Assembly (NCBI GenBank): GCA_963693085.1
Contig: OY856409.1
Location: forward strand, 664,545,591 to 664,609,590
Length of the DNA: 64,000 nt
Reading direction: 5' to 3'
Source: Alisma plantago-aquatica
Taxonomy: Eukaryota; Streptophyta; Magnoliopsida; Alismatales; Alismataceae
The stretch's first letter is position 1, and each line of letters opens with the position of its first letter. Below the pieces are notes generated by a model. The model had not been told where the DNA came from. It ran no database searches and saw only the letters and a list, made by a program, of their open reading frames with translations. The position numbers and the translations under genes were made by a program. Shown here piece by piece: positions 35,107-47,134 of this stretch.

Positions 35107-36072
35107 TAGGGATGAGTATTGGGTTGGGCCGGCCCAATCCGACCCACGACCCAGCTCGTATAACCCGATCCAGACCCAAACCCAATTTATAATATGGGTG
35201 GGTTGGGCTTAAAATTTAAACCCATATTTTATATGGGCCGGGTACGGGCAGAGCTAAACCCAGGCCCAAAAACCCAAATGCCCCATTAGATTTATGTAGA
35301 TTATATACGTATATATCTATCTTTGTCCTGAAAGAAAAAACATACATATTTCTAGATGCAATATGTAGTACGTATCCAACCAATAGTAACATGGATAATA
35401 TGTAATCAATCAACATGATTAGTGAATTGAGACTAGTAAGATAACCATCATTAACATTAATAGATGTACTTGATTTCTTTGTTTTGATCTCATTGTGTCC
35501 ACATGTAGGAGACAAATGATCTTTTACTCAGTGCATAGTAGATTATGCTCATCTTTTTGCTCATATGACATGTAGGAGACAAATGATCTTTTGCCCTTTC
35601 CAAACCTATTTCATTGTATATACGTATAGGATGAGGAAACAAAAAGTCACAACATTGTAAACTCCATTGATTTTTTAAGTCTCATACATTCACATGTACA
35701 AGAAAATAATTTTTTACTCTTTCAATATCCACTTCATTGTTGTACGGGATCACACAACTAAGGTATACTTATTATGGATACATATCACAAAGTATATATA
35801 CATTCTTGTAAAGGTTGATCACAAAATACATATCACACTAGTTCAATTTTCATATTAGCAAGTTAGATCTAGCAAAATTTGGTATGCTCATTCGATGTTA
35901 TATGGGAAACACAAATCCGGCCCGAAATCTAATATTCTTGTATGGGTCGGGTATGGGCTGACATTTTTCAATTTTGTTCGGGCCCGAACCTTGCCCGTGG
36001 CCCACTTTAAAATGTGGGTTTGGGTGTGGGATGGGCAAAACCTGGTATGACCTAGCCCGATGCTCATCCCTA
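35107..36072. mobile_element. hAT-type non-autonomous element
   Basis: 966 bp with terminal inverted repeat TAGGGATGAG(T/C)AT(T/C)GGG and subterminal GGGT(T/C)GGG/GGCCGGGCC-type repeats, the usual look of plant hAT MITEs. The flanking 8-mers GCTTTATC (35099-35106) and GGTATATC (36073-36080) match at 6 of 8 positions, consistent with an aged 8-bp target duplication. No transposase. Confidence 0.75.
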
Positions 36073-36179
36073 GGTATATCCCATAAACAATCCTTCATGC
36101 ATTATAGTTATTGACGCGATCTACTGATTATGAAAAATATGGTAGATACAATTTTAAATTCGGCTACCTTTTCCAATAG

Positions 36180-36191
36180 TGGTATTAGAGC
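36180..36191 (+). other. Copia primer binding site
   Basis: TGGTATTAGAGC, an iMet-type site next to the LTR end. Confidence 0.7.
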
Positions 36192-36353
36192 TAACGTCAA
36201 TTTACTATATTATGGGATAATCGATATGATCGAATTTTAGTTTTGTCGTTCTATTATTGCATGTGATGAGAATAATATCTTATCAAGTCTGAACACCACG
36301 ATAATCTCAAACTAATATATAAATAAATAAATAAATAAATAAATATATATATA

Positions 36354-36750
36354 GAGTCAGGCTAGAATACACTCGAGTGTACGGATCACACGAATACACT
36401 CAAGTGTGTTTGTATATAAAGACTATTTTTTGCAAAATGTAAACTGTTGATCTTCACTGTCATACTATAACTAGGCTACATACAAATTTTGAGCTCATTT
36501 GGATGAGTGTAATTCACTCATCCAAGGGCAACAAAATTGATGCGCGAAACTAATTTGAAATATATAATTTTTGCAGTCTTCATAACATGAGCTATACATA
36601 TCCAAATGTGCTTAAATTTTGTGTATGAGTTGTTCACAAGATGTTTAAGAATATCAATGGATTAGGTTTTCAAAAAAAAATATTGCATCATGAAAAACTA
36701 CTTGAGTATATTCCGCTCCGGATACACTCGAGTGTATTCTAGCCTGACTC
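36354..36750. mobile_element. MITE-A copy 1
   Basis: 397 bp with a perfect 28-bp terminal inverted repeat beginning GAGTCAGGCTAGAATACACT, which itself contains the palindrome ACACTCGAGTGT. Flanked by an AAAT/TA tract on the left and (TC)n(TA)n on the right. No coding capacity. Confidence 0.82.

Positions 36751-38246
<1,496 letters not shown>

Positions 38247-38297
<51 letters not shown>
38247..38297. repeat. (CT)n then (TA)n microsatellite
   Basis: CT then TA dinucleotides, mirroring the right side of copy 1. Confidence 0.9.
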
Positions 38298-38300
<3 letters not shown>

Positions 38301-39499
38301 ATATATATGCAATTTACACACGTCGCCCTATAATGGTTTTGATGGTGGATGTGTACTATGGTTATGACCAATAAACCCTATTTGTACATGGTTGTAGGTG
38401 GTTACTTTATCCATTTATCTTGTAAAGATCCTCTATCTCATCTCCCCAATGTAAAGTTAATTCTCTTCTATCTTTGCTCCCCTCGAATGTAACTTGAAGT
38501 TTCTCTATAATCATGTAAAGGTAGTATAGTTTACTTTCCTATTATGCCAAAGATGAATGCGTCTCAAAGACAAATCGACCGACTGAAGGACCATGGAGGA
38601 CATGGTGGACAAGCTGGACCGATCGCCTAGTGGGCCCAACTGATCAGCTAGAGGATCCAACCGATGGTGAACAAAAGGACCAGAGGACCGGTGAGACAAC
38701 CTAACAACCAGTCAGGAGGAGAGTCGATCGATTCAAGGGTTGAACCGATCAAGCCAAATTGACAAGCACATATCTTCATCAACAACAAGTTTCTACATGT
38801 GATGTAGACCTATATGACCGTAATTCCATATGGCTCCTAGGGATTACAATAGGAATGGCCATAACCATCACTTTCATTTATTATGTGTTTTCGTCATGGG
38901 ATATAGCATGTATATGATACATACTATATATGTAGTGACTGGATAAGGTATATGTATATACTTTTATAATAGAACACCCTCAATTAAAATATTTAGTCTT
39001 AGATGCTTTCCAAAAAAGGCACACATGAAAAGCTTGATTGACCAAGTGTAGGTAATGCCAAAGCATAGTACACCGTCTATCTCATGGAAGTGTGATGGCA
39101 ATGATGTAGGTGCCGCCAAAGCGGGGTACATTGATATTGTGTCAGTTTTTGGGTCAGGCTTAATTGGTGATTCTCAGAGCGTCTAAGCACAAAAGCATGT
39201 AGATGATTATGGCAAGGAGATGCGCATATAATCTATCCAATAGTTGCATATGATGCAATTGGCATGATGGCCTACCTAAATAGTCAAGTTGTGGGCGATC
39301 AACCAAAGATGACTCATGACTTGATGAAATATGGATCTTTTCCTACTAGAATATTGTATGATGTAATATTCCAATTGATATTGAGGGATATCAATTCGAA
39401 TAAAATAGTGGGAGCAATAATAATTAAAGACCTAATTAATATCTTCAAAATTTTCAAATCAAATCAAATAATTTTTTTTGAAAAATGTAATTTTTTCTC
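38298..39499. other. Unassigned; probably copia leader region
   Basis: No coding signal assigned. 38558-38760 has scattered GACCGA/ACCGATC strings. The stretch before 39500 may include the 5' end of the copia gag, but I could not align it. Confidence 0.35.
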
Positions 39500-40807
39500 T
39501 TATGGAATCAATGAAGAACAAATCCGATTTGTGATTGGTCCTGAAGAAGGACAAACTTTACAGGAAAAATTTCCATGACTGGTTTCAAACTTTGTGAAGG
39601 GTTCTCAATGAAGAGTGCAAGCTCGACGTCCTTGACAAACCAATGCCTGAAATACCTCCTCTTAATGCACCTAGGGCACAAGTGGATGCTTACTAGAAGC
39701 ATACCAATGATGCCTTAGAGATAAAGTACCTTATGCTAGCTTCATGAACTATGAGTTGCATGAGTAATGTGAGGGAATGTGTGTGCTTGAGATGGTGACA
39801 CATCTTAGGAAGGTAACACTTGGTCTTGACAGACAAGAAAGGAATGCTATCTTAAAGGTGCTACTTGAGTCAAAGCTGATAGAGGGAACCTTAGTACAAG
39901 AATATGTGCTTTATATGATTGGACATGTGTATCATCTTGAAGAGCTGGGATTCACCTTGAGCCAAAAGTTGGTTACTAATATGATTCTAAAGACTATGCC
40001 AGAATCATATAGACATTTTATTGCTGCCAGTATGTGAGTAATTCTACTAGATAAATGTCAGAACTGCTTGCCATGTTGATTCATGCGGAAGCAAAAGCAA
40101 AGAAGGACAAGCCCGTGATGGTGACCAGTGGGGCTGAGTCCAAGGATCAAAGCAAGACCGAGAAGAGTTATGTGGTCAAGCCTAAGTCCAATTCTTCAAC
40201 ACTCAAGATAAGGAGAAAGAAAAGTACAAAAGGAACTCATCCTTTGTACTTGAAGGCTTTCAGGAAGAAGAAGATGGGGATGGTGATCTCCACTTCAGGT
40301 ATATATGTTATTGAGATAAATTTATCTACTTCATCATCTTGGGTATTAGATACCATATGTGGATCTCACATATGTTCTCATATGCATGATCGAAAAGGAA
40401 GTAGGCCTTTGGGAAAAGGCGAGGTGGAACTATGAGTTGCTAATGGCACAAGAGTTGCAGCCAGTGTAGTTGGAACTTATAGTATATCTTTGATTATAGG
40501 ACTTGTAATAGAGTTAAAGAACTGCTATTATGCACCTTGTATAAATAGAAACATCATATTTGCATCTTATTTGGACAATGATGCATTTGAATTCCATATT
40601 AAAAATGGTTGATGTTCTATTTCAAAAGATGAAATCTTTTATGGAAGTGCCCCTATATCTTATGGTCTTTACTTATTAGATCTAAAGATAGATGTATATA
40701 ATGTTAATACTAAAAGACTAAAGCTCAACAGCTCAAACAAAATGTACCTTTGGCGTTGCCGTCTAGGGCACATAAATGAGAATTGCATATCTATACTCCA
40801 TAAAAAT
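39500..40807 (+). pseudogene. Copia Gag, protease and GAG-pre-integrase relic (5' part of pol)
   Basis: Fragments in order: DWFQTL...VLNEECKLDVLDKPMPE (from 39570); LASMNYELHE and MVTHLRKVTLG (39735-39830); LVQEYVLYMIGHVYHLEELG and MPESYRHFIAASM (to 40037), all UBN2-type Gag; a Lys-rich stretch where the zinc knuckle has been lost; VLDTICGSHICSHM (about 40345), the protease active-site region with Ile in place of the Gly of DTG; and CRLGHINENCISILHKN (to 40807), the GAG-pre-integrase segment. The next codon continues at 50854 after the gypsy insertion. Several stops and shifts. Confidence 0.78.
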
Positions 40808-43800
40808 TGTAAGGACCCTGAACTCCATTTTGGGCTTATCCTGTTTGCTTTGCCTAACCCTGGTGTTTAGTTTCTTGCTAATTACCTTTAGTGGTGATTA
40901 GGGTTTTCTTGTGCTTTGTTGAGAAGGTGGTATTGCCCATGGACAAGTGTCCCTAGGTGGGCGACACATTGCCTTGGTTTCTCCTCCACCCTCTTCTATA
41001 TATGTATCTCCTTTCTCTTGCTAAGGATCCCTTTAGTTCCTTAGTTTCCCCTCTTCCTTGGTGAACGACACATCTCCTTTGCAACCTTGGTGGCCGATAC
41101 CCTTGGAGGAGCTAAGCTTGGTGGTCGATCCTTCTCTTTGGAGTCTTCTTCTTCTTCCTATTGAGGTGGCCAAAGGTGTTGCTTGGTGCTAGGAGCTTGG
41201 AGCTTGCTTAAGGTGGGTTACATAACTTCTAACCCTAACTATACTACCTTCTTTTATGTTGCATGTTCACATACGATCATGATCGGCCATGCATTTTGTT
41301 AGATATGCTTCTTTCTTAGTTGTATCTTTGATCTTGTTGGATATATGATCTTGTTGCTATAATGGATGTATTGGATGTGCTTTGATCTTGGTGGCCGAAC
41401 CCTATGTGTAGATCTTCTTGCACAAAACTCCTTTCTCTCCTTTGGTCTTGAGAAGTGAGTTCGACTCTAGTGATGTAGGCAACACCCCTCTCTCTTGGTT
41501 GTTGAGAGGTGAGTCTATACTCTAGTTTCTTGAGCAACACTCTTCTCTCACCTTGGATTTGAGAGGTGAGCCATGGTTGAGTGTTGATCTAGTAGTAGTT
41601 GAGATCTTGGCCGATATGGAAATGATCCATCATGTTGTCCGATTGGTGATGGAGGTTGTGCAAAACCCCTCTCTCTTGGTTGTTGAGAGGTCAGCCAATC
41701 CCCTTGATCTTTTAGGGTTTTGATGATGGTGATCTTGAGGTTGATGATGACCTTGTCAGGATGAGCTTGGTGCCTTGCACGTCACACCTTGTAGTAGTGC
41801 TGCCTGACACTCCTTGTTTTGAGTTTTAATCTTGGCTGACATGATGAGTTGAGGATATGGCTCTCTTGATCTTGTGGTGACCTTAGGCGGTATGCCTTAA
41901 CCGATATGATCCTTGTATCCTTGCACGATACCCTCTTCTATAGTTGTCTTGGTTGATATTCTAAGTTAAGTTCTATTAACCTTGTTGCCCGAAATGGTGC
42001 CTTAGTGGCCACCTTACCCATGGAAGATAGGGTGTCTTGGATGACATGATGTCTTGGACGATATGATGTGTTGGTTGGGCATTAGGGTTTGGTCTTAGGC
42101 GCCATGCTCCTGGTCGATATGACCCTTAGCTGATGAAGTGATATGGGCTTCCTGACATGCAACCCTAACCCTAGATGGGCGATAGAGTTCTTGGCCGTTG
42201 GGTAGTTGTGATGCCCGACACATCCCTTAGCACCTGGCTGCACGACACAGTTCTTGAACCAGTTTGCACAATACCCTGGGTGTTGGTCTACTCGTCACCC
42301 TCTATGCATAAGTGCACGACATTATGATGGCCGATATGGCGGCATAACACCTTAGGGTTGGATTCCCTAGTCGATAGAGCCTTGGTGAGAGTAGTTATCC
42401 TACCCGATACTACCTATAGTGAGGGTTGCCCTACCAATCACATTTCTAGTGAGGGTAGCGGGCACCTTTGATGAAGGTTATGACCAACCCGGAAAACCAA
42501 GCCAGTGATCCTTTATCATGTAATCACATCTTTGTTGCTAATGAAATATGGAAAATGGTTTGTAAACCAATGACATGTTTGATGCTTAAAGATAATTCCA
42601 AATAAAGATGATATGATGTTAGTTATGTTTAAGAGCGTAGATGGACGCCCATGATTTGATAGCAGTAATATAATTGATACAGTATGCCACACATAGTCTT
42701 GATCATGATATGTGTAACTGCAAACCCTAATGACATGATAATCAGTAAAGCTCTATGTCTGGTGATTTTAAGTTATCACTCTTACTGCATATACTAACCA
42801 TGCAGGTGTATAAGATGAATTCATAGCCAGGTAAGAGCTATGAGGCATATGCGTTTGAATAACACCGTATCATGATGATAACTCTTGTTGATGAAATAGC
42901 ATGCATCACCAGTATGATAAGATAGGTCTGAGGACCTGATAAAGGCTGAGTGCCTAATTGAGATGTTATCCTCTGATGATGAGATAAGGAATTGCAATAC
43001 CAGGATGTTGATGCAGGATGTTGATGCCTTGAGAGGCAGTAGAAATCTGTGAGGAGGTTTTGAGATCCCATGATGATGTGATAATGACAGTGTTAATATA
43101 GATCAATGATGTTTATGTTTTACAGCTTGGTTGCCTCAACAATCCACTTAAAATATGTTAATTAATTACAGTAGAACATATCATGCAGTTTTCCCTGGCC
43201 ATACATCCATCATCGTCAGGAGATGGTGATGGTGAAACATGTTCTCCTGCGGGTTAACCTAGAAGCGCATATTGTTGAATATGTGTGGGTTTCTCCTAGC
43301 CGGAAAATAGGAGGATTTGAGTGCAACTGCAGTTGTAGACTCAAGATATATGGAGCATGGTGAACAAGCCCATGGCTTAGGATATGTGATAGAGCATGAA
43401 TATGTTCATGGCTCAAAGCATGGTGAATAGGCCCGTGGCTTAAAGTTTACTAGTACCGAGACCTGTACCAAGGCGGGCTAGAGTTATGGGTAGCTTGCAG
43501 AGCTGACCCTGTTGTTGAGGCCACTTAAGCATGAGACTGCAGTCCTGCTTTGGTTCTTGTGCACTGACCATGAGGTGGAGAGGTCGTGGAGTCCAGCTCT
43601 TCCATCGACCTTGTATGGCACCGGTTCTGGGATTTGCATCCGATGGTTGGATTTGAGTGGTACGACTCACTTCCTCAGGGCATAAAAATACGTAATCCAA
43701 CCGAATAATATTTATTGCTTAAGTACAAAATACGGAACATTGGTTGAGGCCTTGCTTGTGTAGGTAATCTTGATATACTATGAAGTTACTTGTATGGTCC

Positions 43801-44520
43801 TTATGTTTTGTGATAAGATCTTATAAATCTTATCTTGTCAATCATGTTCCATAAAGAAATATCAGGTTATATGCCTCTCAGATATTTTGGTAAGTTGGAT
43901 AATACAATAAGTTCTGCTTAGTATGCTGCTCATATTATCTACTTATATCAGTCATCTATTTTACCTTCTTTAACTTTCTGGGATTTTATAGTTTTGGCAG
44001 GGAGTTATGTTTCTTACTGGGACTGTGTGTCTCACCCCACTGGTTTACAACCTTTTTAGGTGGTCACGCTAGACGTGGTGGTGGTCGTGAAGTTGAGGAC
44101 GAGCAGCGAGAGGAAGAGAAGTAGAAGGCAAGAGATGGACATGATGTTGTTTTGGTGTTTTGTAGTAGAGTCCTAGAGTCATCCATGTACTCTTAGGTCC
44201 TCTGAGGTGTTTGATGATGTTTTACGATGTATGGCTGATATAGTTTGTATATACTGCTGCTGGCCTTACGTGGCTCGTTATGTATGTATAAATAGGTGAC
44301 GAACTCTAGTGCTAACAGTACAGCTAGTTCCGATAAGCTGTGGACATATATCAGGCTTGTAATATTTATATAACTTGTTTCTCTATAGGATATGGATGCA
44401 AACGTTCTCTTATATATGCTTTCCGCAAACAATTTTAATTAACCTGTGTTTTTTAGTAATATGTGGTTCCGCACATTTTCACATGTCATCTCGCTGTCTG
44501 TGTGATGGCGGGGTGTCACC
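40808..44520 (+). repeat. Gypsy 5' LTR (3713 bp)
   Basis: Begins TGTAAGGACCCTGA and ends GGGGTGTCACC (CA mutated to CC). Near-collinear with 47135-50848. A TATA-like CTATATATGT at 40996 lies only ~190 bp from the start, suggesting a short U3 and a very long R-U5. Confidence 0.92.
41427..41695 (+). repeat. CCTCTC/GAGAGG inverted-repeat series in the LTR
   Basis: Units at about 41427-41459 (weak), 41484-41515, 41535-41572 and 41663-41695. Each has CCTCTCTC (or a variant), TTGGTTGTT-like loop and GAGAGGTGAG. The same series recurs in the 3' LTR near 47760-48025. Confidence 0.7.
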
Positions 44521-44527
44521 GTTGGTT

Positions 44528-44539
44528 TGGTATCAGAGC
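44528..44539 (+). other. Gypsy primer binding site
   Basis: TGGTATCAGAGC, 7 bp after the LTR end. Confidence 0.85.
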
Positions 44540-44652
44540 TCTAGGTTCGCTGAGTCTACAGGGATCTAGGACTAGGTTTGTGTCTGTTCTTGTGAGCTTC
44601 CCAGATTTTCTTACAATAATCTTCTGCCCTCAGCGGAAGAAAAAGCTTAAAG

Positions 44653-45786
44653 ATGTCTGGAAACCATGAAGAACATGTTGTCGAGAGTAGCGAGGCTGCA
44701 TCAATTGATGGAGCTAGAGTGAAAGAACATGAAGATCGGGTGCCTGAGGTCCCCCAACTTGACTCATCCATTCTTAACAACCTTGCCTATCAGTAGCTTA
44801 TGGAGCAGATGGTGGCTACGATGAATCTCATGGTGGAGAGATTGCCAGTGCCTCTGCTAAGAGCACAGGCTCCCCATGGTGAAACATCGGGTATTGGGAA
44901 GACCTTTGAGAGGCTTCGCCGAGTCGGAGCTTCGGATTATGCTGGAACGGCTGATCCAGTGGATGCAAATCTATGGCTGACAGGTCTAGAGAAGGCCTTC
45001 CGGATCCTCAACATCCCCAAAGAGTACAAAGTAAAGCACGTTGTCTACCTTTTGAAAGGTAGTGCTGGCCACTGGTGGGTAATCGAGGAGGAGAAGCGAC
45101 CCGATGAGGTGATCGGTTGGGAGGTTTTCCGGTGAGAGTTCGTTAGTAGATACTTTCTGAAGACGTATCTGGATGAGAAGATCAACCAATTCGAGCATAT
45201 GCGCCAAGGAACGATGAACATCACCGAGTATGAAGCCAAGTTCATGGACCTGCTGAGGTTTTGTCCTCACATGGCAGCAACAGATGATGAGAGAATTCGA
45301 CGGTATGAGAAGGGTCTGAGCGAAGACTTGACGACGTCAGTTGCTGCCTTAGAGAACAGAGAACAATTTTCCATGTTCGTGGAGTCTGTCTGAAGGATAG
45401 AATGGTCGGTTAGTGAGAAGAGAGAGGCCATGACTAAGAAGAGGCCTGCTTAGTTTCAAGGACAGAGATCTGGTGGCTTTAAGAAGCCAAAGTTTTCAGC
45501 ACCTTCCATGATGAGAGGTTCCTGTACACCATCACAATGGTCTCCAAGTAAGTGAAGAGGTTATGTTTCTTCACCGTCGAAGGCACATAGTACAACTTCA
45601 GTGGCAGTGATAGGGCCACCAATGTCACAATTTGATGGCAAGGCATGCTATCTTTGTGGAAAGATCGGACATTGGAAGGCAGATTGCCCAAAGAGAGATG
45701 TTGAAGTTACACAACAACTGAGGCAGAATCAACAAGGGTCAGACAGACAACAACCCAGTGGTAGCAGAGGACGAGGACGACAATAA
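44653..45786 (+). pseudogene. Gypsy Gag with zinc knuckle
   Basis: Single reading frame from ATG at 44653 through stops at 44794, 45133, 45391 and later ones. It shows the retrotransposon Gag core (DPVDANLWLTGLEKAFRIL; YLLKGSAGHWW; QGTMNITEYEAKFMDLLRF; ERIRRYEKGL) and a CX2CX4HX4C knuckle (CYLCGKIGHWKADC) at about 45646-45690. The frame is shared with the protease downstream, as in Gag-Pol fusions of this group. Stops, not frameshifts, disable it. Confidence 0.85.
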
Positions 45787-45840
45787 GCAATGACTCAATT
45801 CTATGCTATGAGTCAGCCGGAGGCGATAGTCAACCCGTGA

Positions 45841-46532
45841 GTGCTGGTAGGTCAGATGGAGTTATTTCATTCTAATTTGTCTTCTTCTTGCTTTATAACT
45901 GTTTTGGTTGACCTGGGTTCTACACACTCTTTTATCGCACGTTCCATGCTTGAAAACTGTCTTTTACCTGTTAGTTGTAAGAAAGATAGCTTGTTTCTAG
46001 AAACCCCTCTTGATGGCTCCTCGATGCTTAGAGAAGAGTGTCCATCTTGTGTCTTATATTTTTCGGGACACAGTATACAAGTGGATCTTATACCACTTGA
46101 TATGCATGGATTCGATGTGATCCTTGGGTTGGATACCTTAGAAAAATATAAGGTTGTGATGGACTGTGGTTCCAAGCAGGAAGTGTTTGATGACGGTGGG
46201 GAGAAGTGGATCTTCTTGGGAGATAGGAAGATTCTCCCGACATGTTTAGTGTCAGCAATGGTGGAAGAGAAGTTGCTACGATAAGGTTGTAAGGCTTTCT
46301 TAGCTCACGTTGTGGATACCAAGGTGAAAGGTCCTAGCCTTGAGGAGGTACCTGTTGTCTGAGAGTTTGCAAATGTGTTTCTCGAGGAGTTTCCCAGTGT
46401 TCCCCCACCTCGAGAGATTGATTTTGAGATCAATCTGGTGCCAGGAACACAACCAGTTGCACATACACTATATAGGATGGCTCCTGCTGAGATGGCAGAG
46501 CTGAAGAAGCAGTTACAGGAGTTGTTGGTATG
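45841..46532 (+). pseudogene. Gypsy aspartic protease and truncated RT start
   Basis: Same frame as Gag. DLGSTHSFIA (about 45910) is the active-site region, with Leu replacing the usual Ser/Thr after the catalytic Asp. HGFDVILGLDTL follows near 46105. From 46360, [21 protein letters not shown] and [20 protein letters not shown] mark the start of RT. It ends at [10 protein letters not shown] near 46528, where the deletion begins. Confidence 0.85.
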
Positions 46533-47122
46533 AGTCTGATGAGTATCAACTTTTGGGTCCTGAGTTAGTACAACAGACAACATAAAAGATCAAAGTGATA
46601 CAGCAACAGTTGAAAGCGACACATGACAGACAGAAGTCTTATGCAGATAATCGTCGATGACCTTTAGAGTTCCAGGTGGGAGACAAGGTGTATCTCAAGG
46701 TCTTACCTTGGAAAGGTATGCTAAGGTTTGGCCGGAAAGGAAAGTTGGCACCCAGATATATGGGGCCGTATACTGTAATAGCATGTGTTGGTAAGGTAGC
46801 TTACAAGTTAGAGCTGTCGCCAGAGTTGTACAAGTTACATCCGGTGTTCCATGTCAGTATGCTAAAGAAAAGTCATCCAGACTCGGGAACAGTGATGCAG
46901 CTAGTTGAGGTTGAGCTTGGTGAAGATGTGACCTATGAAGAAGGTCCAGTGAGGATCCTTGACAGAAGAGTGAAGAAGTTAAAAAGGAAGGACCTAGTTC
47001 TTGTGAAAGTTCTTTGGCATCATCGTGGCATTGAGGAAGCCACATGGGAGCTTGAGGAAGAGATGAGGAGCAAGTATCCCTCACTTTTCTCTTCAGATTT
47101 CGGGGTCGAAATACCTTTGTAG
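46533..47122 (+). pseudogene. Gypsy integrase C-terminus and chromodomain, joined after an internal deletion
   Basis: In a different frame from Gag-Pro, so the deletion also shifted the frame. DRQKSYADNRR then a stop, and from 46676 an open 148-aa stretch: VGDKVYLKVLPWKGMLRFGR, YMGPYTVIACVGKVAYKLEL, HPVFHVSMLKK, then RILDRRVKKL and VKVLWHHRGIEEATWELEEE (chromodomain). The chromodomain is thought to steer integration to particular chromatin. Confidence 0.87.
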
Positions 47123-47134
47123 AGGTTTATGGCT

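Larger units (their letters stand above)
33014..36178 (+). repeat. Copia 5' LTR (with nested hAT-type element)
   Basis: Starts TGTTGATTATGTATGCCC at the end of the LINE relic. It ends CCAATA just before the PBS (the CA end apparently mutated to TA). The TATA box CTATAAATAGAGGGG is at 34619-34633. Removing the 966-bp hAT-type insertion leaves about 2.2 kb. The left boundary is less sure than the right. Confidence 0.6.

Noticed and set aside
46305..46583. 92-aa minus-strand frame
   Set aside because: Antisense to the truncated RT start of the gypsy element.
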